The notes: a model not told the origin generated them from the sequence alone. A stretch of DNA of 64,000 bases from Lentibacillus persicus (GCF_900112705.1 NZ_FOMR01000009.1:1-64000); one strand, 5' to 3'; shown: positions 17,897 through 27,031, numbered from the stretch's first letter. Translations and numbers: made by a program.

Positions 17897-18673
17897 TTAC
17901 AGATTAATCGTCACATCGGCATCTTCACGAAGTTGATCGATAATCGTTTGTGTTGCTTCTGCTGTTTTTTGTTGTTCGACCTGTGCCTTAAGATCCGGTT
18001 TCACTTCATCAAATGAAGGTACTTCGGCTTGTTCGCCATCTTCACCGCCCTGGTTCATTTGCTCCTGCTGGGATTTGAATTGATCATAAGCTTCTTGCAG
18101 TTCTTCTTCTGTTGGCTCCGTATCACCGGACTCCTCAGCAACCAGTTTATCTACCTTCACCTGGGTTTGAACCTGGGATGTGACTTCTTCCTCATCCATT
18201 CCCTGTTCTTCTAGTGCTGAAATAAATTCATCTTTTGATTCAATTCCGCTTTGCTGTGCGAGTTCATTTAACTTTTCATCTACTTCTTCATTGGAAGCTT
18301 CTAAATTACGATTGCCGGCTTCCTGAATAAGCAGTTCTGAACTGACCATGCCTTCTGCTATTTGTTGTTTCAGCTCATCCTGGTTCAATTCTTGGCCGCT
18401 CATCTGGTATTGCATAGCCATTTGCTGGAATTGGCCTTCATAAGTCGTTTTGAATTCTTCGGCGGATATTTCTTCTCCATTTACTTCCGCGACGACATCA
18501 GGAATATTTTCAAGGTCAGGTTCGGGCATCTCCTGCTGTTGCTGTGCGGCTTGTTCACTTTGATCTCCTTCTCCTGAGCCTTCTTCATTATTGTTATCTT
18601 CAGAATCACCGTTACAAGCTGCCATTATCACAGCAAGCCCCAGTGTTATCATCAGCATTAATAGCTTCTTCAT
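17897..18673 (-). CDS. SurA N-terminal-domain lipoprotein (PrsA-like chaperone without PPIase)
   Basis: 258 aa. The lipoprotein signal MKKLLMLMITLGLAVIMAAC ends in a lipobox, followed by an acidic Asn/Glu/Gln-rich linker and a SurA_N-type helical domain (VAEVNGEEISAEEFKTTYEG onward to about residue 190). No parvulin rotamase domain is recognisable, so it is likely a membrane-anchored chaperone for secreted proteins rather than a PPIase. The start at 18673 begins the signal peptide; ATGs at 18682 and 18691 would add a few residues. Confidence 0.75.
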   Translation of the reverse strand: MKKLLMLMITLGLAVIMAACNGDSEDNNNEEGSGEGDQSEQAAQQQQEMPEPDLENIPDVVAEVNGEEISAEEFKTTYEGQFQQMAMQYQMSGQELNQDELKQQIAEGMVSSELLIQEAGNRNLEASNEEVDEKLNELAQQSGIESKDEFISALEEQGMDEEEVTSQVQTQVKVDKLVAEESGDTEPTEEELQEAYDQFKSQQEQMNQGGEDGEQAEVPSFDEVKPDLKAQVEQQKTAEATQTIIDQLREDADVTINL

Positions 18674-18821
18674 AAAATGCATGTCCCTCATTTCATATTA
18701 TTGTTATTTCATTCAAACATATTATGCGGGGTTACCGCAAGTTATATTATGAAGATATTTTGACTTTTTGCTTTTGTGCCAGTTCTCATACCAATATTAC
18801 ATTTCATTTACATTTAAAAGA

Positions 18822-19062
18822 AGGCTGGAACAAAAGGTTTAAAGATAAATGAAAAGACGAACGAGAATAAAGGTTAGCGGAGGAAATATGCGGAGACTCC
18901 TGCGGGAAGAGAGGCATAGGTGAGACAACGAAGTGCCTTGGCACGAGTTGGCTCACCAGCCGCCCGCGGAAAGCGAAGCATATTTCCGGAGCGGCGTATC
19001 CCGCTTCCTTTCCTAATTATCGTTCGTCTTTTATATCTGGTATATAAGTTATGTCCCAGCCT
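18822..19062. repeat. Dispersed inverted-repeat element, copy 1
   Basis: A 241-bp intergenic element. The left flank begins GGCTGGAACAAAAGG and the right flank ends AAGTTATGTCCCAGCC. Inner boundaries are the inverted repeats AAAAGACGAAC (18852-18862) and GTTCGTCTTTT (19022-19032). The core carries GAGGCATAGGTGAGAC and GCCGCCCGCGGAAAGCG. Copies are at 30795-31197 and 35203-35435. Here flank and core have the orientation I call forward/forward. It fills most of the gap between the SurA-like gene and yclQ; no protein-coding gene is supported. Confidence 0.85.
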
Positions 19063-19070
19063 GCTCCCTA

Positions 19071-20015
19071 TTACTCAAGACTTTTTGAGATTTCGTTTAT
19101 CATTTCCTGTACGGAGATAAGGCCGCCGCCGGAAAGGTACCAATAATCCGGATTAAGATAGACGATATTATCATTCTGGTAGGCCGTTGTTTTCTCAACA
19201 AGTTCGTTTTCAACGAGCTGCTTTGCAGACGTCTCGCCGCCGACCACAGCACTGCGGTCAACCACATAAAGCATTTCAGGGTCTTGTTCTACCACATATT
19301 CAAAGGAGACATTCATGCCATGCGTTGATGCGTCTATCCCCTCGTCAACGGGCGGCACCCCGAATACATCATGAATGAGGCCGAATCTGGAACTTGGCCC
19401 GTATGCACTGATTTTATCGTCATTTGCAAGGATGATTAATGAATTCTCAACACTTGAGGAGCTTTTGTCCTTCAAGTCGACCAGCGATTGTTCAATGTTT
19501 TGAAGTTCCTGGTCAACTTCATCCTGCTTGTCAAAAATAGTTCCGATTTTAGACATATTTTCTTTGAACGAATCCATATAACGCGTTGTGTCAACACCTA
19601 AATATACGGTAGGTGCAATTTCCTCAAGCTGATCATATAATGAGGATTGTCTGCCGGATATAATAATCAGGTCCGGGTCAATCCGGGCAAGCTCATCAAA
19701 GTCAGGTTCTTTTAAACTTCCCACATTCGTGTAGGCATCACTTTCGTATTTTTCCAAATAGGACGGAATACTTCCCTTTGGCACACCTGCTGGTTCGATG
19801 CCAAGTTTATCCATCGTATCGAGGATTCCATAATCAAAAACGACGACATCGTCAGGATTTTCAGGCACGTCCGTCTCACCAAGTTCATGGGAAACGGTTA
19901 CTTTTTCTTGTTCCTGCGTATCAGAACCATCGTCACTGGCCCCTGAAGTTGCTCCGCACGCTGCTGCAAAAAGAGCAAATGCTGTTAACACACCTGCCAA
20001 AACTATTTTTCTCAT
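19071..20015 (-). CDS. yclQ: Siderophore ABC transporter binding lipoprotein (YclQ-like)
   Basis: 314 aa. A signal peptide with lipobox AAAC near residue 20 is followed by a type-III (FepB/BtuF) iron-siderophore binding fold (VVVFDYGILDTMDKLG, DPDLIIISGRQSS). In B. subtilis, YclQ binds petrobactin-type siderophores; here the ligand is inferred from sequence and identical gene order (N-O-P-Q). It is the last gene of a Fur-boxed operon on the minus strand, 19 bp after yclP. Confidence 0.82.
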   Translation of the reverse strand: MRKIVLAGVLTAFALFAAACGATSGASDDGSDTQEQEKVTVSHELGETDVPENPDDVVVFDYGILDTMDKLGIEPAGVPKGSIPSYLEKYESDAYTNVGSLKEPDFDELARIDPDLIIISGRQSSLYDQLEEIAPTVYLGVDTTRYMDSFKENMSKIGTIFDKQDEVDQELQNIEQSLVDLKDKSSSSVENSLIILANDDKISAYGPSSRFGLIHDVFGVPPVDEGIDASTHGMNVSFEYVVEQDPEMLYVVDRSAVVGGETSAKQLVENELVEKTTAYQNDNIVYLNPDYWYLSGGGLISVQEMINEISKSLE

Positions 20016-20034
20016 TTCTATAACCCTCCATCAA

Positions 20035-20793
20035 TTATGCAAAATAAACGCAAATCCGCTGATTATTAACGTATTGAACATCGATGTCCATGTCGTAAAT
20101 ATCTCTAAGCACACAGTTATCGATTACGTCACAAGTCCTTCCCTGTTTAACAATCTCCCCATCCTTAAGTGCTACGATATGGTCGGAGTAACACGAAGCA
20201 AAGTTAATGTCATGGATGACGATCAATATTGTTTTCCCCATATCATCAACGAGCTTTCGCAGTGTTTTCATAATTTGAACGGAATGCCGCATATCAAGGT
20301 TATTTAACGGTTCGTCCAGGAGAATATATTCGGTGTCCTGCGCAATTACCATCGCAATATGTGCCCGCTGACGCTGACCGCCGCTTAATTCATCTAAGTA
20401 TTTATCCTGCATATCACGCAGTTCCATATAGTCGATTGCCTCATCTACTTTCTCCCAATCTTCCTTAGTCAGCCGACCCTGGGAGTATGGAAAACGGCCA
20501 AACGAAACAAGTTCCCGAATTGTTAAACGCAGATTCAGATTGTTGCTCTGTTTCAGAATGGATATTTTTTTAGCCATCTCGTTGTTTTTTTGCGTTGTAA
20601 TATCTTTCCCGTCAATTGTTATATCGCCTTCATCCTTGGCAATCAGCCTGCTGACCATCGAAATAAGCGTACTTTTCCCCGCACCGTTCGGTCCAATAAA
20701 AGATGTGATTGTACCTTTTTCAACTGAAACCGAAACATCATTGATGACATTTTTGTCATTGTATTTTTTGAACACACGCTTCAGATCTACCAT
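20035..20793 (-). CDS. yclP: Siderophore ABC transporter ATPase (YclP-like)
   Basis: 252 aa FecE/FhuC-type ATPase: Walker A GPNGAGKST near residue 34, signature LSGGQRQRAHIAM near 136, Walker B YILLDEPLNNLDM and switch His in VIHDINFA. It energises uptake through YclN/YclO. The start overlaps the end of yclO by 7 nt. Confidence 0.87.
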   Translation of the reverse strand: MVDLKRVFKKYNDKNVINDVSVSVEKGTITSFIGPNGAGKSTLISMVSRLIAKDEGDITIDGKDITTQKNNEMAKKISILKQSNNLNLRLTIRELVSFGRFPYSQGRLTKEDWEKVDEAIDYMELRDMQDKYLDELSGGQRQRAHIAMVIAQDTEYILLDEPLNNLDMRHSVQIMKTLRKLVDDMGKTILIVIHDINFASCYSDHIVALKDGEIVKQGRTCDVIDNCVLRDIYDMDIDVQYVNNQRICVYFA

Positions 20794-21737
20794 GTTTTAT
20801 TCTCCTTTAATAAAAGATAAATAAAGTATATTCCACCGATAAAGTTGATAATCACACTGATTGTTGTCTGGAATGTAAACACTTCCGCTACAAAGAATTG
20901 ACCGCCTACAAGGGCAATAATACTGATTAGGATTGAGCCAATTATGAGATAAAAATGGCGGAATGTTTTCAAAAACTCATAAGCAACATTAACAACGAGC
21001 AAACCAAGAAATGTTATCGGACCTACCAAGGCTGTTGCGATCGAAATAAGAATAGCCACAATAATTAACAGGCGCTTGACCACGTAGTTATATGGAACAC
21101 CCAGATTAATCGCCTGGTCTTTCCCCAGAGCAAGGACATCGAGATACTTATAAAACCGGCTGAAATATAGCGTGACGAGGACCATTAACCCGAGTGACAG
21201 ATAGACAAGATTTTCATTTACATTATTAATGCTGGCAAACATTTGATCCTGGGCAACCATAAATTCATTAGGGTCAATCAGCACTTGCATGAAATCAGTA
21301 AAACTGCCGAAAAACGTTCCCAAAATCATACCTATTAAGAGCAGAAAGTAAATGTTGTTATTTTCCCCTTTAAACAGTAAACGGTAAAGCAACAGCGAGA
21401 ATAACACCATAACCCCTACTGAAAGGAGATAATTAATATTGCTGCTCATCATGACCAGCGACTGGGAACCAAATGCAAATATGATAAATGTCTGCAAAAG
21501 CATATAAAGTGAATCCAGCCCCAAAATATTAGGGGTTAAAATTCGATTGTTTGTGATGGTCATAAATACCGTCGTGGCAAATCCAATTGCCGCTGCTGTC
21601 AGGATAATGGCGACAACGCTGATAATCCGGCGCGGCAGTATATAACCGATATTCCCGCTCAAATCATACAAAACGTAAATCAGCGTGACGACTGCTGCAA
21701 TAATTGCAAGGGTGATTGTCTTTTTCTTATAGCCCAT
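20787..21737 (-). CDS. yclO: Siderophore ABC transporter permease (YclO-like)
   Basis: 316 aa FecCD-family permease with about nine membrane helices and the conserved GPITFLGLLVVNVAYEFLK loop near residue 237. ATG at 21737 (MGYKKK) is chosen because AGGAGAAAG lies upstream; it overlaps yclN by 11 nt. It pairs with YclN to form the channel. Confidence 0.87.
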   Translation of the reverse strand: MGYKKKTITLAIIAAVVTLIYVLYDLSGNIGYILPRRIISVVAIILTAAAIGFATTVFMTITNNRILTPNILGLDSLYMLLQTFIIFAFGSQSLVMMSSNINYLLSVGVMVLFSLLLYRLLFKGENNNIYFLLLIGMILGTFFGSFTDFMQVLIDPNEFMVAQDQMFASINNVNENLVYLSLGLMVLVTLYFSRFYKYLDVLALGKDQAINLGVPYNYVVKRLLIIVAILISIATALVGPITFLGLLVVNVAYEFLKTFRHFYLIIGSILISIIALVGGQFFVAEVFTFQTTISVIINFIGGIYFIYLLLKENKTW

Positions 21738-22680
21738 ATTTCTTTCTCCTAAGCAGCAGATAAATAAATATACCGCTCCCGATGACACCGACTGTCAAGC
21801 TGATGGGTATCTCATACGGATAAATGACGATTCTTCCGATAATATCGCATGCCAATACAAAATTAGCACCAAGCAATGCCGTATGGAGCAAGCTTTTCTT
21901 TAAATGATCACCCTGATAGATCGTTACGATATTAGGAATAATCAAACCGAGAAACGGAATAATACCGGCCGTGAGCACCACCGAAGATGTTACCAGTGCA
22001 ACAATAACAAGCCCGATATTGACAACCTGCCGGTAATTCAAGCCCAAATTTCTGGCAAAGTCCTCGCCCATACCGGCTATCGTGAATTTATTCGCATACA
22101 AATATGCGATAGCAAGAATCGGAATGCTGACATACATCAATTCATAATTGCCGCTCATGACCATTGAGAAGTCGCCCTGCATCCATGAGGACATGTTCTG
22201 AATCATGTCGTGCCTGTAAGCAAGAAACGTTGCAATCGAACTGATGATATTTCCAAACATCAGCCCGACAAGCGGGATGAAAACGGCATCTTTGAACTTA
22301 ATTTTGTCGAGTACTTTCATAAAGATAAATGTGCCTAACAGGGCAAACAGGAACGAAATCAGCATCTTTTGCAGCGGACTGGCAGACGTGAACATCATCA
22401 AAGCCACTAAAATACCCAGTCTCGCTGAGTCGAGGGTACCCGAAGTCGTCGGTGATACGAATTTATTCTTGCTCAACTGCTGCATAATAAGACCGCATAT
22501 GCTCATACTCGCGCCTGCAATCAGGATACTGGCAAGCCTGGGCAGACGGCTGATGGTTAAAATCTCCAGCTGATCGCCTGACAAATTAAATATGTTCCAT
22601 GGCGCAACGTCTGATACACCTATAAAAATTGAAGTAAATGATAGTACGAGTGCTGCCAGTACCAGATGCCATACCTTCAT
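21727..22680 (-). CDS. yclN: Siderophore ABC transporter permease (YclN-like)
   Basis: 317 aa FecCD-family permease: ISRLPRLASILIAGASMSICGLIMQ near residue 44 and AGIIPFLGLIIPNIV near 238. It is the first gene of the importer operon; a strong Fur box lies 61-75 bp upstream of its start codon. Confidence 0.87.
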   Translation of the reverse strand: MKVWHLVLAALVLSFTSIFIGVSDVAPWNIFNLSGDQLEILTISRLPRLASILIAGASMSICGLIMQQLSKNKFVSPTTSGTLDSARLGILVALMMFTSASPLQKMLISFLFALLGTFIFMKVLDKIKFKDAVFIPLVGLMFGNIISSIATFLAYRHDMIQNMSSWMQGDFSMVMSGNYELMYVSIPILAIAYLYANKFTIAGMGEDFARNLGLNYRQVVNIGLVIVALVTSSVVLTAGIIPFLGLIIPNIVTIYQGDHLKKSLLHTALLGANFVLACDIIGRIVIYPYEIPISLTVGVIGSGIFIYLLLRRKKYGL

Positions 22681-22740
22681 ATTAAAACCCTCGAATACAC
22701 TTTATAATAATTATTAATTTTTAATCGGTCTAATTAAGAA

Positions 22741-22755
22741 TGAAAATCATTATCA
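22741..22755. promoter_or_regulatory. Fur box controlling yclNOPQ
   Basis: On the minus strand the site reads TGATAATGATTTTCA, matching the Bacillus consensus TGATAATNATTATCA at all but one position. It lies upstream of a siderophore importer. Confidence 0.85.
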
Positions 22756-22853
22756 ATTAGATCACATAATTCAGTTTACCAGATTCTGTGACATTTGCAA
22801 CAGATTCTTGTAAAATGTTAAAAAAATTCCACGCGGGCACCTTAAAAGCAAAG

Positions 22854-22896
22854 AAAAGGCCCTGGAAAAGTGGTTGCCATTTTTCCAGGGCCTTTT
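22854..22896 (-). terminator. Terminator downstream of the DsbA-family gene
   Basis: A perfect 16-bp stem (AAAAGGCCCTGGAAAA and complement) with an 11-nt loop lies 11 bp after the stop codon. Confidence 0.9.
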
Positions 22897-22907
22897 AAAT
22901 GAAGGTG

Positions 22908-23633
22908 TTAATCTTCCTCTATGGTTTCGCATCCTTCATCCGTACAATAGGTGGTTTTTGATTTTTTTGGATTTAATGATTGCAATACAGGCTCTTCTTT
23001 CTCTTCCTCCCAAACTTTCTCCAGTACTTCTGTAAATACTTCCTGCTGCTGAGCTCCGGAAACAGCATACTTTTCATTAAAAACAAAGAACGGAACGCCT
23101 TGCACGCCCAATTGTCTCGCTTGTTCCTCATCAGCACGTACGTGGATCGCGTAATCATCAACCTTCAGCAAGGCTGTTACTTCATCTTCATCCAGTCCTG
23201 TTTCACCGGCAAGCTTAATAAGTGTTGCGTGATCACTGATCAGCTCGCCATCGGTAAAATAGGCTTTCAATAAGCGCTCAGTCATTTCTTTTCCTTTGCC
23301 TTTTTCAGCAGCATATTTACTGACACGGTGTGCATCAAACGTATTCGTGTGCTGCATGGTGTCAAAATTATACGTCAGCCCGACTTCAGCTGCCTGCTCG
23401 CCAAGGCTTTCATTCATGCTTTTCGCTTGTTCGAGAGGCATTCCTTTTTTGACTGCCAAGTATTCATGTATATTTTGGTCCGCATTGATTTCAGCTTCCG
23501 GATCCAGTTCATAGCTTTTATATTCCAATTCAATCTCGTCGCGGTGCGAAAAATCCTCAATCGCGGACTCCAGCCGTCGTTTGCCTATATAGCAAAACGG
23601 ACACACAAAGTCTGACCATATTTCTATCTTCAT
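22908..23633 (-). CDS. DsbA-family (FrnE-like) thiol oxidoreductase
   Basis: 241 aa thioredoxin-fold protein with active site CPFC at residues 11-14 (SDFVCPFCYIGKRRLE) and cis-Pro loop GVQGVPFFVFNEKYAVSGAQ near 175. There is no signal peptide, so it is cytosolic, as for FrnE-type proteins. An unusual short C-terminal tail has CTDEGCET, two additional cysteines. Members act in disulphide or polyketide chemistry; the substrate is unknown. Confidence 0.82.
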   Translation of the reverse strand: MKIEIWSDFVCPFCYIGKRRLESAIEDFSHRDEIELEYKSYELDPEAEINADQNIHEYLAVKKGMPLEQAKSMNESLGEQAAEVGLTYNFDTMQHTNTFDAHRVSKYAAEKGKGKEMTERLLKAYFTDGELISDHATLIKLAGETGLDEDEVTALLKVDDYAIHVRADEEQARQLGVQGVPFFVFNEKYAVSGAQQQEVFTEVLEKVWEEEKEEPVLQSLNPKKSKTTYCTDEGCETIEED

Positions 23634-23751
23634 TCTAACACCTCATTTCTGCTTGTTATTTTAGCATAAGGTGCACGTTTTCAATAAATGTTATGCTTAC
23701 AACTTCGGCTTTGCCAAGGTGAGAGAATCAACCCACATCCCTTTCATGCTG

Positions 23752-24609
23752 TTACTCTTCGTGATCATCAACGAAGCGGCCATAGTCAGGAACGGCTGTT
23801 TGATCAAACGTTTGAACAAGATGCTTCAACCCTTCATTCAATGCTTCACCCTCCATCGCTGTACCGTGACCCGGTATCACCATATCAGGATTCAATGCTT
23901 CAAGTTTCTCTACTGATTTTTTAGCTGCCCGCCAGTCTGTCGTTAAATATCGGGGCGGTCCGTTCACCTCATCCTTTTGCATCAGGACATTATAAAACGA
24001 ATCCTGTCTCACAGTTATAAATGCGTCTCCCGAAAGAAGCAATGAATCATTTTCCCTGTAAAATGATACATGACCGGGGGTATGGCCGGGTGTATGGATC
24101 CACTGCCAGTCATCAAGTCCCGGGACTGTGCCATCTTCAGGAAGCGGCTTTACAGCATTCCCCAAATTAATTGGTTCATTCGGGTAAATGCCGGATATTT
24201 TGGCCAGAAACCCTCCTTCGACACTCGTATCAGGTTTTGGGTAGCTCTTCTCACCGGTTAAGTAGGGCATTTCTTGTTCGTGAGCATAGACAGGCACATC
24301 CCATTCCGCTGCCAATTCAACCAGGCCGCCGACATGATCGAAATGGCCATGCGTCAAAATAATAGCAGACGGTCTGCTGTTTTCGCCAAACCGCTCGCTC
24401 GCCTCTGAACGTATTTCATCTGCAGATCCAGGCAGACCTGCATCCACCAACACCCAGTTGCCATTGTTCGGATAGCCGAGAAACACAATATTGACAATCT
24501 GATCTGTATAGTAATATACATCGTTGATGACTTGCCGTCCGGAACCGCTCGTAATCGATGTCATTGGAATAAATTTATTGTCTTCAGGTTCGTGCATTTC
24601 ACCACGCAT
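23752..24609 (-). CDS. MBL-fold metallo-hydrolase
   Basis: 285 aa. A metallo-beta-lactamase fold with the zinc motif LTHGHFDHVGG near residue 85, downstream ligands HTPGHTPGHVSFY and SGDAF, and a final His in VIPGHGTAMEG. It resembles uncharacterised Bacillus YflN-type hydrolases; the substrate is unknown. ATG at 24609 has AAAGGAGG at good spacing; upstream in-frame starts would lie beyond that site. Confidence 0.8.
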   Translation of the reverse strand: MRGEMHEPEDNKFIPMTSITSGSGRQVINDVYYYTDQIVNIVFLGYPNNGNWVLVDAGLPGSADEIRSEASERFGENSRPSAIILTHGHFDHVGGLVELAAEWDVPVYAHEQEMPYLTGEKSYPKPDTSVEGGFLAKISGIYPNEPINLGNAVKPLPEDGTVPGLDDWQWIHTPGHTPGHVSFYRENDSLLLSGDAFITVRQDSFYNVLMQKDEVNGPPRYLTTDWRAAKKSVEKLEALNPDMVIPGHGTAMEGEALNEGLKHLVQTFDQTAVPDYGRFVDDHEE

Positions 24610-24715
24610 ATATATGCCTCCTTTCGCCTTAATATTTACAGGTTTTAAAAATTTAATCATAATGCGCCTAAACTGGTGCAACTAAAAATTTCCCGGACTT
24701 GCATCAGACATATTC

Positions 24716-24745
24716 AAAGCTGCCCGGCAATGCCGGCCAGCTTTT
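24716..24745. terminator. Hairpin downstream of ydaT-like gene
   Basis: A stem pairs AAAGCTG and CCGGC with GCCGG and CAGCTTT around a 3-nt loop. The T-run is stronger on the plus strand, but position suits the minus-strand ydaT transcript. Confidence 0.6.
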
Positions 24746-24746
24746 T

Positions 24747-25196
24747 TTAATAGGATTGCTGTTCCTGAATAGATCCATCCTGCTTATGAACCGTTAAATA
24801 AGTTCCTTTATTTTTTGCAATTTCACGAGCACGTTTAACGGCTTCGTTCTTGTTATCATACACATGACTTGCTCGCTTGGCATCGCTTGACCTGACAGCC
24901 CATCCATTATCCTGGGCAATGACGTGTTCACCTTCATCAAGGCGCTCCGGGTTGTCATCATATCTTTTTCCTTCTTCAGAGCGTTGTGTCGGTTGACCGC
25001 TTTCTTTATACTCGTCCAATTCTTTTTTGCTTGCATTTTGTTTCCATTCCCGTGCCTGTTCCATTGCAATCGGTATAGCCCGGCCTTCATCATAACCTTC
25101 ATCGACCATTGAGTTGGCGATATCGATTGCTTTTTTACGGGTTGTGTGATCCAAGTTCTTCATTGAGGACGGGTAATCATTCATCGTCCAAGGCAT
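24747..25196 (-). CDS. ydaT: YdaT-like DUF2188 stress protein
   Basis: 149 aa, hydrophilic. The N-terminus MPWTMNDYPSSMKN, then KKAIDIANSMVDEGYDEGRAIPIA, matches the YdaT/ChaB-like segment of Bacillus. The C-terminal part (WAVRSSDAKRASHVYDNKNEAVKRAREIAKNKG) is a DUF2188 repeat. Function is unknown. In B. subtilis ydaT belongs, to my knowledge, to the sigma-B general stress regulon, and a matching promoter is present here. Confidence 0.78.
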   Translation of the reverse strand: MPWTMNDYPSSMKNLDHTTRKKAIDIANSMVDEGYDEGRAIPIAMEQAREWKQNASKKELDEYKESGQPTQRSEEGKRYDDNPERLDEGEHVIAQDNGWAVRSSDAKRASHVYDNKNEAVKRAREIAKNKGTYLTVHKQDGSIQEQQSY

Positions 25197-25223
25197 TTGT
25201 CATACCTCCTTTTTTTAAGTATG

Positions 25224-25248
25224 TTACCCGATACCGGTGTTGCGAAAC
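25224..25248 (-). promoter_or_regulatory. Candidate sigma-B promoter of ydaT-like gene
   Basis: On the minus strand GTTTCG, 13 bp and GGGTAA match the sigma-B form GTTT..-N13-15-GGGTAT, about 28 bp upstream of the start codon. Confidence 0.55.
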
Positions 25249-25251
25249 ATT

Positions 25252-25286
25252 AAAAAGCTGATCGCCTTTTCAGACAACCAGCTTTT
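25252..25286 (-). terminator. Terminator of fni
   Basis: Stem AAAAGCTG / CAGCTTTTT with an 18-nt loop just after the fni stop, ending in T-rich sequence on the minus strand. Confidence 0.6.
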
Positions 25287-25290
25287 CTGT

Positions 25291-26340
25291 CTATTCCTCC
25301 AATAATGATCTTCCCATAATTGAAACACGTTTTGTGTTTTTCAATTCATCAAGCGTTCGGGCACCTACACCAAACATCGTCATTTTAAGTTCCAATTCTA
25401 TCTGATCCATCGTTTCAATAACCTGTTTATCTGACTCGGTTGCCGCCTCGAGCAGTTTTCTCGCAAAACCGATCACGTCTGCCCCGATTGTCAGGGCTTT
25501 AGCGGCATCCATTCCGGTTTTCATGCCACCGCTTGAAACGAGCGGAACATCGTCCAATGCGCTTCTGACTGAAACGATACAATCTTTGGTCGGGATGCCC
25601 CAGTTATTAAAAGCTTCTGCCGCCGCCTTTTTCAACGGGTCGTTCGAACGAAGCTTTTCAACCTGGCTCCATGATGTACCGCCGGCCCCTGCAACGTCAA
25701 TATAAGCGATGCCGGCTTCATAAAGTTTTTTGGCAATCGTCCCATCAATGCCAAAGCCGACCTCCTTTGCGCCGACAGGGACATCAACCGATGAACAGAC
25801 TTTTTCAATCTTCGGAAGCAGGTTTTCGAAATTCAGATCTCCCCCGTCCTGAACGGCTTCCTGCAGCGGGTTGAAATGCAGTACAATCGAATCCGCTCCG
25901 GTAAGATCAACAATACGCTGGCACTCCTCAGCGCCATAGCCATAATTCAGCTGAACCGCTCCAATATTGGCAATTAAAGGCACACTCGGCGCATGCTTGC
26001 GTATTAGAAATGATTCCTGATGCGCATCACTTTCCAGAAGCGCTCTTGTTGACCCGAGTGCGACAGCCCACCCTTTTTCTTCAGCCGCTTTGGCCAGATT
26101 CGCATTAATTTTTGAGGCAAGCTCCGATCCCCCTGTCATTGAGCTGACCAGGAATGGCGCATTTAATGATTTATTCAGAAAACGAGTGCCTGTATCAATA
26201 TCGGCAAAATTTATTTCCGGTAACGCATTATGGATAAACGATATCCCTTCAAGCCCTGTTGACTTATTCACACCTTCAACGTTATCGGTTAAACAAAGCC
26301 GTATGTGTTCCGTTTTCCGCTTATTAATTCCTTCTTCCAT
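25291..26340 (-). CDS. fni: Type 2 isopentenyl-diphosphate delta-isomerase
   Basis: 349 aa FMN-dependent TIM barrel interconverting IPP and DMAPP for isoprenoids. It shows NKRKTEHIRL at the N-terminus, VSSMTGGSE near residue 69, VGAKEVGFGI near 188, DVAGAGGTSW near 212 and SSGGMKTGMDAAKAL near 268. ATG at 26340 follows AGGATG; a GTG one codon earlier is an alternative. It stands as a single gene. Confidence 0.92.
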   Translation of the reverse strand: MEEGINKRKTEHIRLCLTDNVEGVNKSTGLEGISFIHNALPEINFADIDTGTRFLNKSLNAPFLVSSMTGGSELASKINANLAKAAEEKGWAVALGSTRALLESDAHQESFLIRKHAPSVPLIANIGAVQLNYGYGAEECQRIVDLTGADSIVLHFNPLQEAVQDGGDLNFENLLPKIEKVCSSVDVPVGAKEVGFGIDGTIAKKLYEAGIAYIDVAGAGGTSWSQVEKLRSNDPLKKAAAEAFNNWGIPTKDCIVSVRSALDDVPLVSSGGMKTGMDAAKALTIGADVIGFARKLLEAATESDKQVIETMDQIELELKMTMFGVGARTLDELKNTKRVSIMGRSLLEE

Positions 26341-26427
26341 CACGATTCATCCTAACTTAAATGTCATTACCACTATCTTACCAGTAATCAATCCCAATTG
26401 AAACAAATGAGAACAGCGGTGGGACAA

Positions 26428-26456
26428 TTGCGGATTTAGCTTCGCGCTGATATACT
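26428..26456 (+). promoter_or_regulatory. Predicted sigma-A promoter of the HD-domain gene
   Basis: TTGCGG (26428-26433), 17 bp and TATACT (26451-26456), 35 bp before the start codon. Confidence 0.6.
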
Positions 26457-26491
26457 TATCCCAATCTATTAACTGCCAGGGAGGCCGATCA

Positions 26492-27031
26492 ATGAAACAG
26501 GAAGCCAAGGAATTTGCCGAAAAAGCTCATCATGGCCAGACACGTAAAAGTTCAGGCGATCCTTATGTTACCCATCCGATACGTGTGGCGAGGCGCCTGG
26601 AAGAAGCCGGTCTCAGTGAAGCACTTATCTGTGCGGGTTATTTGCACGATGTTGTGGAAGATACCTCATACGAAATAGAAGATATTGAGAAAGCCTTTGG
26701 AATTGAAGTTGCACGACTCGTTTCCGCTCATACAGAAGATAAGTCAAAAACTTGGAAAGAACGTAAACAGCACACGATCGATACTGTGAAATTTGCCTCT
26801 AAAGACGTCAAATGTCTGATTCTCGCTGATAAACTGGATAACCTTTTATCAATGGAAAACGAATATGCACTACAAGGCAGCGCCTTATGGGATAACTTTA
26901 ATGCAGGCTATGATGAGCAGAAATGGTATAACGAAGCAATCGCAGAAAATATGACCGCCGGACTGACAGACGAAGAATTACCGGACTACTTTCATACATT
27001 CAAAGAAACCGTGAAGCGCGTCTTCGGGTAA
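26492..27031 (+). CDS. HD-domain hydrolase, Mesh1/small alarmone hydrolase-like
   Basis: 179 aa single-domain HD4-type protein. The RelA/SpoT hydrolase motifs are intact: AHHGQTRKSSGDPYVTHPIRVA near residue 11, GYLHDVVEDTSY near 48 and LILADKLDNLLSM near 109. This layout is that of Mesh1 and bacterial small alarmone hydrolases, which remove pyrophosphate from (p)ppGpp. No synthetase, TGS or ACT domain is present. Activity on ppGpp is inference; another nucleotide is possible. It is monocistronic with its own promoter and terminator. Confidence 0.75.
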   Translation: MKQEAKEFAEKAHHGQTRKSSGDPYVTHPIRVARRLEEAGLSEALICAGYLHDVVEDTSYEIEDIEKAFGIEVARLVSAHTEDKSKTWKERKQHTIDTVKFASKDVKCLILADKLDNLLSMENEYALQGSALWDNFNAGYDEQKWYNEAIAENMTAGLTDEELPDYFHTFKETVKRVFG

